Shown: piece after piece, positions 42,901 to 51,265 of the stretch
Numbering within the stretch: position 1 is the stretch's first letter
Layout of the letters: the number at the start of each line of letters is the position of its first letter
DNA from: Alphaproteobacteria bacterium
GTDB taxonomy: Bacteria; Pseudomonadota; Alphaproteobacteria; RF32; CAG-239
Direction of reading: 5' to 3'
Assembly: GCA_015062585.1 (NCBI GenBank)
Contig: SUUJ01000004.1
Coordinates: 1-64,000, forward strand
DNA length: 64,000 nt
Made by a program: the position numbers and the translations under genes
Notes under the pieces: generated by a model
The model's database searches: none
The model's input: only the letters and a program-made list of their open reading frames with translations
What the model was told of the DNA's origin: nothing

Positions 42901-44175
42901 GAAGACCTGACAGCCGGCGGTAATGATATTGAAGCCGAGGGTTCTAAAAATGTTGCAACACCCAAAAAGCAAATATCCGTAAATATGAGAGATCCTTATG
43001 CTGTATCTTCATCAGTTCAATCAGGCGAAGAGCTTCCGATAAATACTAAATTTATCGGCGGTAAGGCTATGGCTTATAGAACTAAAGGGTTTGAAACTGT
43101 CGGCGTATTACGAGTTTGGAACAAAGAAGGTGTTGTTTTCCTCGGAAACGAAACGGATAATGAAAATAATCTGATACAGACCGAAGATATTGATACAGGC
43201 ATTAACGGTAGAGATTATACTTTCCATATGGCAAATAAGCTGGAAGATGTTATTGCAAAATTACCTGACGCTCCGACAAAAGTAATAGAAGCTGAGGATG
43301 GTTCAATAACTTATACCTATGAATTTGGAAAAGGCGATAATTTCAGAGTAGTTATAGATGCTCCAAAAGAAGGCGAAGAAGTTCGTATAGGACATTTCTA
43401 TATCGGTAAAAAAGAAGTTATTATTGATGAAAAAGCTGCGGATGCTTTGATGACCAAAATGTCTAACAATCCATCTATGCAATTTACATCCGTAGACGGT
43501 GACGAACAATCAGGAGATGTAATTGAACGTATAGAAATCAATAAAGCAATAACCAGAAAAATGCAAGCCTACAAAGAAGACTTAATTAAAAAGATGGAAA
43601 ATCCGGTATCTCCTAGTGAAAATGCAGAACACATTGTTCCTAAGATTACTACGGAAGATGTAGAAATAGCAGCAACCCAAAGAGCTGAAATTATGAAGGA
43701 AACTACAGAATTACAACTTGTAAAATTTGAGGATGAAACAGCTGTTTTGTCGGTTAAGGGAGCTAACGGATTTAATAATATCAGGGTTCCCAAACCGGTA
43801 CATGTTGATTATGATCTTGCAAAACATCAGCCGGTTGCAACAGTTGGCGAAAATAACAATTATACAGTTGAAATAACAACAGCAGATGAACAAAAAATGC
43901 TTGTAACAATAGCTGACGGCAAGGCTTCGACAACACTTAACGGTAAACCTGTTGTCTTAGATACTGATAGCAGTACCAAAACAGAAAACTTGGTAGAACT
44001 TGCTCTAAAAAAACAAAATGTAAATATGAATTTAACTTTACATAACGAATACACCAAAAAGATTATCTCTGCTATTGAACAAGGCTCAAACAATCAACAA
44101 ATCACAGCCTTAAACAGCGCTACTACTAATACAGTGCCTTTAGCTTCCCAAAGAGCTTCAGCACGTAGAGCATAA
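39952..44175 (+). CDS. Very large protein of unknown function with Gln-rich hexapeptide repeats
   Basis: This 1407-residue protein has no signal peptide and no family I recognise. Residues 1-430 are soluble and helix-rich. Two hydrophobic stretches follow (about 445-475, GGAIALMSNPATAAIVTGAVV; and about 537-575). Residues 664-705 are seven tandem hexapeptides of the form QQ(E/Q)NQ(G/E), encoded by an 18-bp DNA repeat. Residues ~740-950 are soluble, with a Cys cluster (PNCGG, PDCGCD). A Pro/Lys spacer (PKTAPKTEPKTEPE, ~970-982) leads to a mixed beta region (~1000-1400) that ends in a basic tail (ASARRA). It is transcribed alone, with its own promoter and terminator. An intracellular structural protein or a secreted effector are both possible. 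Confidence 0.85.
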   Translation: MSLIWDDMYKDIKELKMLNGSGLRSLYHSSSTPQNMKKIIAEVAASKLINLDDEVSTQTVHDIFAEVKVVNEHNAACKDEKVTLEAKTYENILRYGLGVQKDINDAYKDNKEIPLSAGIILKSALQMINISLQNLGDEYSKKIDPAKLEEQNKVINVGIVEGMKVPEKHSSDDAIDQYTLAKDAGALDDVDIPADVEKQFLEYIAKVTGWQNTDKDSIKANDKTLYNYFGNSVDVYIKDKDSDQYKLNPLFDGCQELAQSISYDFSPNTAKEVANKYTTSLNQQLMANALQRATQDVLKNKKWFDNIKTKDEAEAKFKRLIAQHFERSVFIAGLASSDEVAKVLKIDAESGRVEFDEKNELVRKTIENIQNKQLKIHPKAVALDSHQLRIETSCSEKVLKNLKKVDVNELPFYQKVLSKAQNAAKAFWNKFAKQGGWKKFVANFGVYGGAIALMSNPATAAIVTGAVVYAGWTAVNAWVAPVYDKVISDMYEVKGLRKEKVTFKDRWDYIKKNWAHVKEEKHKEPGFKKRAAWRTVEGSVIGLACGGLSFGGAPVLKTFVRQGLTALGKTASLVTSLFKRKSAAKKLNQVYSVKNYNALHTAEEYVKQDATALAAVTTMSAGIDTFQILSGKIDLSDINQEISELTSKLKGNVEVVDAETVIEQQENQGQQQNQEQQENQGQQQNQEQQENQEQQENQGQQENQGQQEVVVANNDHLETQGETAVVSHNGETVEIKLVKTEKLTLLDENSKLKFNSDDAKEIIAGNRQELEKLAAANNTDAGDYVAKGTITDQSRIGNGTVEEFYEAIKNGDVTTIPQGMSAQEYVNRLSRLMELAPGVHKKAIDVMIKDLLCDEFQPTDADKLLVAKAMNDIIYEKGEFPCLLKDKDGNLCYGTTYKWGQYVGPQKTDIYQHEDGTTERLPIRTTNRTIGHGFDPNCGGDPKVANLYEKGPQPDCGCDDVEVESKPEPGPKTAPKTEPKTEPEDLTAGGNDIEAEGSKNVATPKKQISVNMRDPYAVSSSVQSGEELPINTKFIGGKAMAYRTKGFETVGVLRVWNKEGVVFLGNETDNENNLIQTEDIDTGINGRDYTFHMANKLEDVIAKLPDAPTKVIEAEDGSITYTYEFGKGDNFRVVIDAPKEGEEVRIGHFYIGKKEVIIDEKAADALMTKMSNNPSMQFTSVDGDEQSGDVIERIEINKAITRKMQAYKEDLIKKMENPVSPSENAEHIVPKITTEDVEIAATQRAEIMKETTELQLVKFEDETAVLSVKGANGFNNIRVPKPVHVDYDLAKHQPVATVGENNNYTVEITTADEQKMLVTIADGKASTTLNGKPVVLDTDSSTKTENLVELALKKQNVNMNLTLHNEYTKKIISAIEQGSNNQQITALNSATTNTVPLASQRASARRA
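41941..42066 (+). repeat. In-frame 18-bp tandem repeat
   Basis: Seven imperfect copies of CAACAAGAAAATCARGRA-like 18-mers encode the QQ(E/Q)NQ(G/E) hexapeptides. Copy number is likely to vary between strains without breaking the frame. Confidence 0.9.
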
Positions 44176-44186
44176 TAACCAAAAGT

Positions 44187-44222
44187 AAAAAAAAAGCACC
44201 TTTGAAAAGGTGCTTTTTTTTA
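44187..44222. terminator. Bidirectional terminator between the large gene and secB
   Basis: AAAAAGCACCTTT pairs with AAAGGTGCTTTTTTT across a short GA loop; A- and T-runs flank it on both sides. Confidence 0.9.
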
Positions 44223-44235
44223 GGCTATATAAATT

Positions 44236-44673
44236 TTAGTTTGCGGCTGCCTTATTTTTCTTTGCATTATACAAAGCCAAAAAGTCAATCGGGTTAAGCA
44301 TTAGCGCCGGTAAACCAGCATTTGTTAATGTATTTGCTACGATTTGTCTGGCAAAAGGATATATCATATGCGGAATTTCGACCATGAGCACGGCTTCGTG
44401 ATGCTCTTTAGGAATATTAAGCGAAACAACCGCGCCATAAGATAATTCTAAAATAAATGCTTTTTCTTCCTTGGCGTCACCGTTTATTGCTACACTCAAT
44501 AAAACATTATACACATTTTCTTCTAAGGGCTGGCTTTCTACATTAACCTCAACCGATATTTTCGGGCCATTTTCATTTAATTTCTTAAAAATGAGCGGTG
44601 CATGAGGAATTTCCATTGATAAGTCTTTGATATATTGACTGTTAATCAAAATAGCCGGCTTTTTGTCTTCCAT
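44236..44673 (-). CDS. secB: Protein-export chaperone SecB
   Basis: This 145-residue tetrameric cytoplasmic chaperone keeps preproteins unfolded for SecA. The sequence follows the family: INSQYIKDLSMEIPHAP, then the acidic LEENVYNV strand, IPHMIYPFARQIVA near 105-118, and GLPALMLNPIDFLALY near the C-terminus. Length is normal. It is divergent from timA, as is common in alphaproteobacteria. Confidence 0.95.
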   Translation of the reverse strand: MEDKKPAILINSQYIKDLSMEIPHAPLIFKKLNENGPKISVEVNVESQPLEENVYNVLLSVAINGDAKEEKAFILELSYGAVVSLNIPKEHHEAVLMVEIPHMIYPFARQIVANTLTNAGLPALMLNPIDFLALYNAKKNKAAAN

Positions 44674-44826
44674 AAATTTTCTCCTTAAACAAAACTTTTA
44701 ACTAAAAAATCAGTCCTTGATAAATGTTTTACACTTAAAAATTGTTTAGGTCAAATGATAATAAATAGTTGATAAAAGAATGTTTGGCAGTTATATTACA
44801 TATGTCAATTAAGGAGAAAAATACAA

Positions 44827-45492
44827 ATGTTGGCCATAGATATAGTAGTTTTGATTATTGTTGTAGCCCTGATATTTCACCGTTTGTGGAAGGTTTTGGG
44901 TACTCGTCCCGAAACAGAGGCAAAGCGCGTAAAACTTAGTCGCGAGGGTGCAGAAAAATTGTATAATTTGCTTAAATCCGAAGCCGAAAAGGAATTAAAA
45001 ATCGATGCAAGCAAAATCGAAGAATTAGTTCCGCTCGATTCTAAACCGTTGAGCGAAATAGATGCAATTTTGGTTACTATTCCAAACTTTAAAAAAGACA
45101 GTTTTATCAACGGCGCTAAAAAAGCTTTTCAAGTTATTACCGAAGCATTTAACAAAGCCGATATCGAAACCTTAAAAATGTTGGTCAGCAAGTCAATATT
45201 TAACAAAATGCAAGAAGTTATTAAACAGCGCAAAGAAGACAATATTACCGCTGAAACAGACTTTATTTGCTTTGAAAAAGTTGACATTATCAAAGCCTCA
45301 ATTAACGATAAGCAAAAGGCATTGATAAGTGTAGAATTTGTCAGTGAGCAAGTAAATCTGTTGCGCAACAAAGATAACGAAATTATCGAAGGTGACGAAA
45401 ATTATATTCAAACAATTACCGATGTTTGGACTTTTGAACGCAGCCTCGATGCAAAAACACTAAACTGGGTTCTGGTATCTACAAAAAAATAA
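44827..45492 (+). CDS. Tim44-like membrane-anchored protein (TimA)
   Basis: This 221-residue protein has an N-terminal membrane helix (about 5-20) and a Tim44-like NTF2-fold domain (about 80-220; FINGAKKAFQVITEAFNKAD then LLVSKSIF). Alphaproteobacterial Tim44 homologues (TimA) are inner-membrane associated and related to the mitochondrial import factor. AAGGAG lies upstream. The stop overlaps the start of mltA (TAATG). The gene order secB (divergent), timA, mltA, smr is typical for alphaproteobacteria. Confidence 0.88.
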   Translation: MLAIDIVVLIIVVALIFHRLWKVLGTRPETEAKRVKLSREGAEKLYNLLKSEAEKELKIDASKIEELVPLDSKPLSEIDAILVTIPNFKKDSFINGAKKAFQVITEAFNKADIETLKMLVSKSIFNKMQEVIKQRKEDNITAETDFICFEKVDIIKASINDKQKALISVEFVSEQVNLLRNKDNEIIEGDENYIQTITDVWTFERSLDAKTLNWVLVSTKK

Positions 45493-46619
45493 TGCAAAAA
45501 TACTTATCTTTTATCATAGTCCTATTGTTACTTACATCCTGTGTGAAAAAAACAGATGATGTTGAACTTGAAAAAGTGTCTTTTTCAAAATTGGTCGATT
45601 TTGAAAAAGATAATATGACGGGGGCGTATAAAGCATTTCGTAAAAGTTGCGAAGCAATAGCCTTAAAAACCGGCGAATTTATCGATGATTCTGCAATAAA
45701 GATAAATCGAAAGGATTATATGGCCGTTTGTGCAAAATCATTAGGGGTTGCACCCAAAAAATTCGGCGAATTTATAAAAAATCATTTTACTCCGTATTTG
45801 GTAACCTTTAACGGATCTGCCGAGGGTAAGTTTACGGCATATTACGAAGCCGAGCTCAACGCATCTTATGTCAAAGACGACAAATATCGTTACCCTATAT
45901 ACGCCAAGCCGTACGATTTGGTAGAAGTTAACTTAAAAGATTTTGATAAAAGTCTTCCCGATAAAAAAATATTGGGACGAGTAGATTCCGGCAAGCTTGT
46001 ACCTTATTACACCCGCAAAGAAATATATGAAAAAGGACTTAATGCACCTGTTATTTTGTGGGCCGACAGCTATGTTGATTTATACATTATGCAAATTCAA
46101 GGTTCGGCTGTGGCAAAACTTCCAAACGGACAAAAAACCAGAATATCATACGCTGAAAACAACGGACACGAATTCAAAGGCATAGGCTCTATTTTGCTTT
46201 CCAAAAAAGTTATTCCTTCCGGTCAGGCTTCTATGGGAAATATCAAAAAATGGCTCAAACAAAACTTTGATAAAGCCAAAGAGCACATGAACGAAAACGA
46301 ACGCTATATTTTTCATCGTTTGGGTAATGAAGACGGTCCTATGGGCGCATTAGGGGTTGGTTTAACATCCGGCCGTTCTTTAGCTGTTGACCAGAAGTTT
46401 ATACCGCTTGGTGCAATGCTATGGCTCGAAACGAGTAAGCCTGACAATAAAAAACTTAACAAATTGGTGGTTGCACAAGATATCGGCGGCGCAATAAAAG
46501 GCGCTGTCAGAGGCGATTATTTTTGGGGTTCCGGCGGTGATGATATCTTGGAAAAGGCCGGAAAAATGAACTCTAAAGGTCAATATTATATTTTAATTCC
46601 AAATCATTCGGAGAAGTAA
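45492..46619 (+). CDS. mltA: Membrane-bound lytic murein transglycosylase A
   Basis: This 375-residue lipoprotein cleaves peptidoglycan glycan strands with anhydro-muramic acid formation. The lipoprotein signal has lipobox LLTSC (Cys about 17). MltA motifs include the FTAYYEAELNAS start (~115), MQIQGSA (~200) and the 3D-domain end QDIGGAIKGAVRGDYFWGSG (~335-352), which holds the catalytic Asp. Its ATG overlaps the timA stop; the next gene begins immediately after its stop codon. Confidence 0.94.
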   Translation: MQKYLSFIIVLLLLTSCVKKTDDVELEKVSFSKLVDFEKDNMTGAYKAFRKSCEAIALKTGEFIDDSAIKINRKDYMAVCAKSLGVAPKKFGEFIKNHFTPYLVTFNGSAEGKFTAYYEAELNASYVKDDKYRYPIYAKPYDLVEVNLKDFDKSLPDKKILGRVDSGKLVPYYTRKEIYEKGLNAPVILWADSYVDLYIMQIQGSAVAKLPNGQKTRISYAENNGHEFKGIGSILLSKKVIPSGQASMGNIKKWLKQNFDKAKEHMNENERYIFHRLGNEDGPMGALGVGLTSGRSLAVDQKFIPLGAMLWLETSKPDNKKLNKLVVAQDIGGAIKGAVRGDYFWGSGGDDILEKAGKMNSKGQYYILIPNHSEK

Positions 46620-47144
46620 ATGGCAAAAAGAATTAACAAAGCCGATAGGCTTACTTTTAAGGCTCTACAAACGGCAATTGATAAGGGCGAACTGCAAATT
46701 GCTCTGATAAATTCAAAAATAAATATTCCTTCATCACCGGTATATAACCCGTGGGAAGTGTTGCTTCCAACCTTAATTCCGACAGTGCTCGGCTTGTTTT
46801 TAATATGGCTTGTAGGTATTATTTTCGGCCTGATATTTATGATTGCCGGCATTTTATTGTCCTCAAATTTGGTTAAGAAAAAAATGGAACAACGCTTGTT
46901 TGATAGGAGTAAACAATTTTTTGTATCAGATTACAATTCTTGTAACGAGTTGTGGGATTTTGGCGGAATAGTTTTAATCAATTCATCAAATAAAAAACAT
47001 TGTTGTGTGTCTCCTGAGGGCAATTGGAAAGAATTTGTGGTTTTGAATTATTCTCAGTATATGACCGACAAAAAAGAAGCAGTTGTCGAAGAAGTATCGC
47101 AAGCAAGTAACGAAGATATAAAAGAAAATGAAAAAGCTGCCTGA
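46620..47144 (+). CDS. Membrane protein of unknown function
   Basis: This 174-residue protein has ~40 cytoplasmic residues, two close hydrophobic helices (about 45-80, LLPTLIPTVLGLFLIWLVG and IFGLIFMIAGILL), then a soluble part with two adjacent cysteines (KKHCCVSP) and a long acidic tail. No family is recognised. It begins directly after the mltA stop and overlaps the smr gene by 17 bp, so it is part of the timA-mltA-smr operon. Confidence 0.75.
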   Translation: MAKRINKADRLTFKALQTAIDKGELQIALINSKINIPSSPVYNPWEVLLPTLIPTVLGLFLIWLVGIIFGLIFMIAGILLSSNLVKKKMEQRLFDRSKQFFVSDYNSCNELWDFGGIVLINSSNKKHCCVSPEGNWKEFVVLNYSQYMTDKKEAVVEEVSQASNEDIKENEKAA

Positions 47145-47694
47145 TATTGACAATCTTCCTCAAGACATTGATTTGTGGTACGCCGAAGTTGATGAAATTG
47201 AGGCATATAACCAACCGCAAGAAAAACCGCAAGCGCCTCTTATAATAAAAGAAATAAAACCGTCACTGAAAGGTGAGGGGTTGTATAATCACAACTCGTT
47301 TAATGAAATCACCTTAGGCTCTACCGCAAATATTGATAAAAATACGGCAACCAAATTTGTTAAGGGCAACTATCAGATAGATGCTCGTTTGGATTTGCAC
47401 GGATACACCGAAAAAGGTGCTTTTGTAGCTGTTGCCGATTTTATAAAAAATTGTTATATCCAAAGGAAAAGGTGCGTTTTGATTATTACGGGCAAAGGGC
47501 TTCGTGATGATAACAAGCCTTGGTATGAAACTACCGGTGTCATAAATCAAGCCCTAATCGGCTGGTTGAATAACCCCGAAATAAGACCGTTTATTTTGAG
47601 CGTGGCTCAAGCCAAGCAATCGGATGGAGGAAGCGGGGCCTATTATATTTTGCTAAAGCGTCAACGCAATTCAAATAAAACCGAAATATTTTAG
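47128..47694 (+). CDS. Smr-domain protein
   Basis: This 188-residue protein has a C-terminal Smr domain (about 85-180) with LDLHGYT near residue 90 and the glycine-rich VLIITGKG near 117. These motifs mark the nuclease-like small MutS-related fold. The N-terminal ~80 residues are low-complexity and basic/acidic. Stand-alone Smr proteins at this position after mltA are common in alphaproteobacteria; they are thought to act on nucleic acid or stalled ribosomes, but the role here is not shown. Its end overlaps the convergent DUF1294 gene by 24 bp. Confidence 0.85.
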   Translation: MKKLPDIDNLPQDIDLWYAEVDEIEAYNQPQEKPQAPLIIKEIKPSLKGEGLYNHNSFNEITLGSTANIDKNTATKFVKGNYQIDARLDLHGYTEKGAFVAVADFIKNCYIQRKRCVLIITGKGLRDDNKPWYETTGVINQALIGWLNNPEIRPFILSVAQAKQSDGGSGAYYILLKRQRNSNKTEIF

Positions 47695-48114
47695 CAAAGC
47701 AAAAACAACCGCAATTTCCATAACAATCATAAGCTTGTACATTGCCTGAAAACTTTTCTTGGATGTTTTATGCTTAAAAAATCTTTGCCCGAAAAAAGCA
47801 CCTATCCATCCGCCCAAAAATTCCAAGGTATGTAAATCTTTTTCCGGTATGCGCCAGGCTTTTTTTTGTGCCGCCTTTTTATCGGCACCATAGGCAATAA
47901 AAGTTGATATATTTATACTGCAAATATGAAAGACCAAAAACAGCAATAATGTCTTATAAGTAAAGATATTTTGAATCTTAAAAACATTATTTTCAAAGAA
48001 ATATGAGGCTATTACCACCAATCCGATATTAAGCAAATAAAACTTGTTGTGCTTAAGCGGTGGTATAATTACCGCCAAACCTAATAAAATTAACAAAAAA
48101 GCGCCGGTCAGCAT
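47671..48114 (-). CDS. DUF1294 membrane protein
   Basis: This 147-residue protein has about four hydrophobic helices. The DUF1294 signature lies between helices three and four: AYGADKKAAQKKAWRIPE followed by LGGWIGAFFGQRFFKHKT. Function of the family is unknown. The ATG at 48114 has AGGGA upstream; a longer start would add 14 residues without a site. Its 3' end overlaps the smr gene on the other strand, so the two transcripts converge. Confidence 0.85.
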   Translation of the reverse strand: MLTGAFLLILLGLAVIIPPLKHNKFYLLNIGLVVIASYFFENNVFKIQNIFTYKTLLLFLVFHICSINISTFIAYGADKKAAQKKAWRIPEKDLHTLEFLGGWIGAFFGQRFFKHKTSKKSFQAMYKLMIVMEIAVVFALLKYFGFI

Positions 48115-48267
48115 AAATAAACATTCCCTATAAATTTTAGCACATAGTTTATTCATAAACCAAAGTTAAATAAAAATCAAATAGTGAATAAGTGAGAAAA
48201 TGTATTTTTCATTTGCACGCAATTTATTTATATTATTCATAATGGTTCATACTAGGGAGCAATCATA

Positions 48268-49050
48268 ATGAAAAAACAGCTTATTTTGGGTCTATGTATA
48301 TTATCTGTGGCATCTTGCGGTGGTTTTTCCAAACAACATCGCAGTTACACTCTTGCCGATATGTTTGTATGGGGCGATGATTATGAAGCTCAGGCAGATC
48401 CTCAATATGTAAAAGTATCATACAAAGAGATTGACCCTTCACAAGCTAAAGAAGTTGAAGATGATAAACATAAAAGCCATCAATATAACGAAGATGTTGA
48501 TGTAAAATATGTCGAAGTAGAACAGCTTGAAGAAAATGAAACAACACCCAAAGAGGTTGAAAAAATTGCAGTAAAAGAAGTGGTTATTGAAGAAGCAAAA
48601 CCCAACAAAGATACTCAAACATACACTTTAGCCAAACGCTCAGAACGTTATAAAAATGTTGATGAAACCTTCTCACCTAATGTTTATGCAATCTTGGCAT
48701 CTCGTGTTGTAAATAAGCTTTTAATGGATTTACCGGGTATTACGGCTGAAAATCCGTCACCTACGGTATATATTGCCGATACTGAATATGCCGACAGATA
48801 TATGCCCGAAGCTGTTGATGTTGCAGGCAACACTACAAAAGAAATTTTAACCAACTCCAAAATGGTAAAAATTGCTTCGGATGAAACCGGCGGAACCTAC
48901 ATATTAAAAGGCAGACTCACCAATATAAATACTCCGGAAATTCCGGTGTTCAAATATTCTCTGAGCTTATATGACAGAGAAAACAAACTCATCGACAGAT
49001 GGACAGACACCATTCGCCAAGTTCAAAATGATGATGGAAGCTGGTGGTAA
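48268..49050 (+). CDS. Lipoprotein with LpoB-like C-terminal region, uncertain
   Basis: This 260-residue protein has a lipoprotein signal (lipobox SVASC, Cys about 17). A highly acidic linker occupies residues ~45-115. A globular domain of about 130 residues follows (AILASRVVNKLL through LYDRENKLIDRWTDTIRQV). Its layout resembles LpoB-type penicillin-binding-protein activators, but I cannot confirm this by eye. AGGGAG precedes the ATG. Its TAA overlaps the ATG of the next gene (TAATG), so the pair is translationally coupled and probably works together in the periplasm. Confidence 0.7.
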   Translation: MKKQLILGLCILSVASCGGFSKQHRSYTLADMFVWGDDYEAQADPQYVKVSYKEIDPSQAKEVEDDKHKSHQYNEDVDVKYVEVEQLEENETTPKEVEKIAVKEVVIEEAKPNKDTQTYTLAKRSERYKNVDETFSPNVYAILASRVVNKLLMDLPGITAENPSPTVYIADTEYADRYMPEAVDVAGNTTKEILTNSKMVKIASDETGGTYILKGRLTNINTPEIPVFKYSLSLYDRENKLIDRWTDTIRQVQNDDGSWW

Positions 49051-50063
49051 TGCAACTTTTTAAGATTGTCCTTATTCTTGCTCTTGTATTGGCAAAAAAT
49101 TCAATTGCTCAGGTCGAAGAAAACTCCGGCGAAATAGATGTTTTTGCTAAGGTTTGCGAGAATTTATCTTCTTCCGAAAGCCGAGCTTCTGCTCGTTTGC
49201 GTGCTACGGATAAGGCATCTTTTAAGGCTGTTGAAGAAATTCCCGAACTGCGTGAGTTTCGCCAATATCTTGATCCGCACCAATTTAATTTACATATTTA
49301 CAAATTGATTGATAATTATTTTGAGGATATGGCAATCAATGTCCTAAGCCAAGATAATGAAAAAGTTTGCGTAGAGGTTAGCGGGTATATACGCACATCA
49401 TCGATAAATGAAGTTTTTAGTGATATAACCGATATTCAAGACGGTAACACAACTCTTGTAGTTGAAACAGAAAATGTTGAAGAAAATGTCAATATTGTTA
49501 TTCCTCCAAAGCCGGAAATAAATATCAGCAAAGAAATTGCCTATGACTATTCTGATGACGAAATAGTTGAGGAGTACATAATTGAGGACGAGAATATAAC
49601 ACCCCCCATACCCACCTTACCAAAGGCAGAAAAAAATAATGGTGTTTCGGTATTTATAGATAGAACGATGTTTTACAATGACACATCTACCAACGGATTT
49701 TTTGCACATTTGGAACAAGAACTTCTAAAAGCCGGAAAATTAAATATACAGGCAAAATTTGACAATCCGAAGTATATCTTAAGAACTAAAGTTTTAAAAG
49801 CAAAGGTTGATAATATCAATTCTGAGACAGGCCGTCTTCAAATAGTTGTCAGTGTAGAGTTGACCGACACTTCAAATTCTGAGACCACCACCGAACATCA
49901 AAATCGCTTTATCTTATTTAATACATCGGAAGATGCTCAAGCTAAAGCAGCTGAGCTGACAAAAAATTTGTTAGCTGACGGTGTGGCAAAAATCTTGCCG
50001 CAAATCAAAAAAGCTAATGATATTTTGCTGAAGAACAATATAATTACTCCGCCGAGTAAATAA
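49050..50063 (+). CDS. Secreted periplasmic protein of unknown function
   Basis: This 337-residue protein has a signal peptide (MQLFKIVLILALVLAKNSIA). The N-terminal domain (SRASARLRATDKASFKAVEE) recalls the N-terminal fold of FlgT-like or LPP20-like envelope proteins. An acidic spacer (~140-195) precedes a second domain (VSVFIDRTMFYND to LPQIKKANDILL) that shares the CsgG/LpoB-like pattern of the upstream lipoprotein. The ATG at 49050 overlaps the previous stop; a GTG two codons earlier is less likely. Assignment beyond envelope protein is uncertain. Confidence 0.65.
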   Translation: MQLFKIVLILALVLAKNSIAQVEENSGEIDVFAKVCENLSSSESRASARLRATDKASFKAVEEIPELREFRQYLDPHQFNLHIYKLIDNYFEDMAINVLSQDNEKVCVEVSGYIRTSSINEVFSDITDIQDGNTTLVVETENVEENVNIVIPPKPEINISKEIAYDYSDDEIVEEYIIEDENITPPIPTLPKAEKNNGVSVFIDRTMFYNDTSTNGFFAHLEQELLKAGKLNIQAKFDNPKYILRTKVLKAKVDNINSETGRLQIVVSVELTDTSNSETTTEHQNRFILFNTSEDAQAKAAELTKNLLADGVAKILPQIKKANDILLKNNIITPPSK

Positions 50064-50065
50064 TT

Positions 50066-50809
50066 TTACCACCAAGCAGGATGTAAATTCACATTTTCCA
50101 AACGAATAAATACATCTTGCTCATATTGTTCCTGCATACTTAAATAATAGCCGTTTATTTTTTCCAATATTATGCGTTGCGCTTTTATGTTTTCTTCAGC
50201 ATTTAACGATGTATACAAACACATTTGAATACCGCTATCGTGATTCATATATTCAAGAACACATAATTTTTCGCCCAAAACTTCATAAATAATATTCAAT
50301 ACCGTGTGATAGTGTTTGTTATTTAAGCCTGAAGAATATTTTTTTGCAAAATTGAACAATGCCGGCTCTGTCAAATATATATCCGCATCCTGAGATATAT
50401 TGTCCAAAATATATAATTCACCGGTGTATAAGCTGTATTTTGCCACTACATTAAAGAAACCTCTTAAATTTTTTTCAGGATCAGCCATTTTGTCTTGAAG
50501 TATCAGCTTTGCTTTCTCAAATTCTTTTAAGTTTAATAAGCAGTCGGTATAAAACATTTCAAGCATATCCGGCAATTGACCGCCGATATTCCAAGCCTTG
50601 TTGACATAATCTCTTGCCTGGTTACTATAACCCAGCATTATAGAGCAGAATGTCAAACCGATAAGAGGCTCTATCAATTGAGGGGCCTGCATATGCATAT
50701 TAAGTAAATCTCTTTGAATAGGAGATATTTGAAAAATTTCTGAATATGGAAGTTTTACCAATTCCTCAATCATTTTGATACTTTTTTCTCTTATTTCCAT
50801 ATCACTCAT
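50066..50809 (-). CDS. TPR-like helical protein, unknown function
   Basis: This 247-residue protein is soluble, acidic and all-helical, with repeat-like segments (SIMLGYSNQARDYVNKAWNI, DCLLNLKEFEKAKLILQ) in TPR fashion. There is no signal peptide. It starts 3 nt after the dtd stop, using an AAAGGAA site within the end of dtd. It is the last gene of the tgt operon. No family name can be given. Confidence 0.7.
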   Translation of the reverse strand: MSDMEIREKSIKMIEELVKLPYSEIFQISPIQRDLLNMHMQAPQLIEPLIGLTFCSIMLGYSNQARDYVNKAWNIGGQLPDMLEMFYTDCLLNLKEFEKAKLILQDKMADPEKNLRGFFNVVAKYSLYTGELYILDNISQDADIYLTEPALFNFAKKYSSGLNNKHYHTVLNIIYEVLGEKLCVLEYMNHDSGIQMCLYTSLNAEENIKAQRIILEKINGYYLSMQEQYEQDVFIRLENVNLHPAWW

Positions 50810-50812
50810 TTT

Positions 50813-51253
50813 TTATTTCCTTTCCAACATAAATGTAACAGGACCGTCATTAACCAACCCGACTTTCATATCAGCCTGAAAGATTCCGCATTTTACCTCG
50901 ATTCCATAAGATTTTAGGCATTCTACAAAATATTCATACAACGGTTTTGCAAGTTCAGGTTTTTCGGCGGTATCAAAACCGGGGCGATTTCCGCAAGAGG
51001 TATTACCGGCCAAAGTGAATTGGGATACTGCTAAGATTTGCCCTCCGATATCAATAATCGACAAATTCATTTTGCCGTTTTCATCTTCAAAAATTCTTAA
51101 ATTAGCGGTCTTTTTTGCTAAATATTCGGCCATTGCTTTATTGTCATCTTTTTCGATACCGACTAAAAGCAAGTATCCTTTTCCTATTTGGGAAACTTCC
51201 TTTTCCTCAACAACAACATTAGCATTTGTAACTCTTTGAATCAGAACTTTCAT
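50813..51253 (-). CDS. dtd: D-aminoacyl-tRNA deacylase
   Basis: This 146-residue enzyme removes D-amino acids from mischarged tRNAs. The two signature elements are present: SQFTLAGNT (~78) and the cross-subunit NDGPVT motif (~135). Length and the start MKVLIQRVTNANV are typical. It sits 12 nt after spmAB in the operon. Confidence 0.96.
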   Translation of the reverse strand: MKVLIQRVTNANVVVEEKEVSQIGKGYLLLVGIEKDDNKAMAEYLAKKTANLRIFEDENGKMNLSIIDIGGQILAVSQFTLAGNTSCGNRPGFDTAEKPELAKPLYEYFVECLKSYGIEVKCGIFQADMKVGLVNDGPVTFMLERK

Positions 51254-51265
51254 AAAAACACCTTT

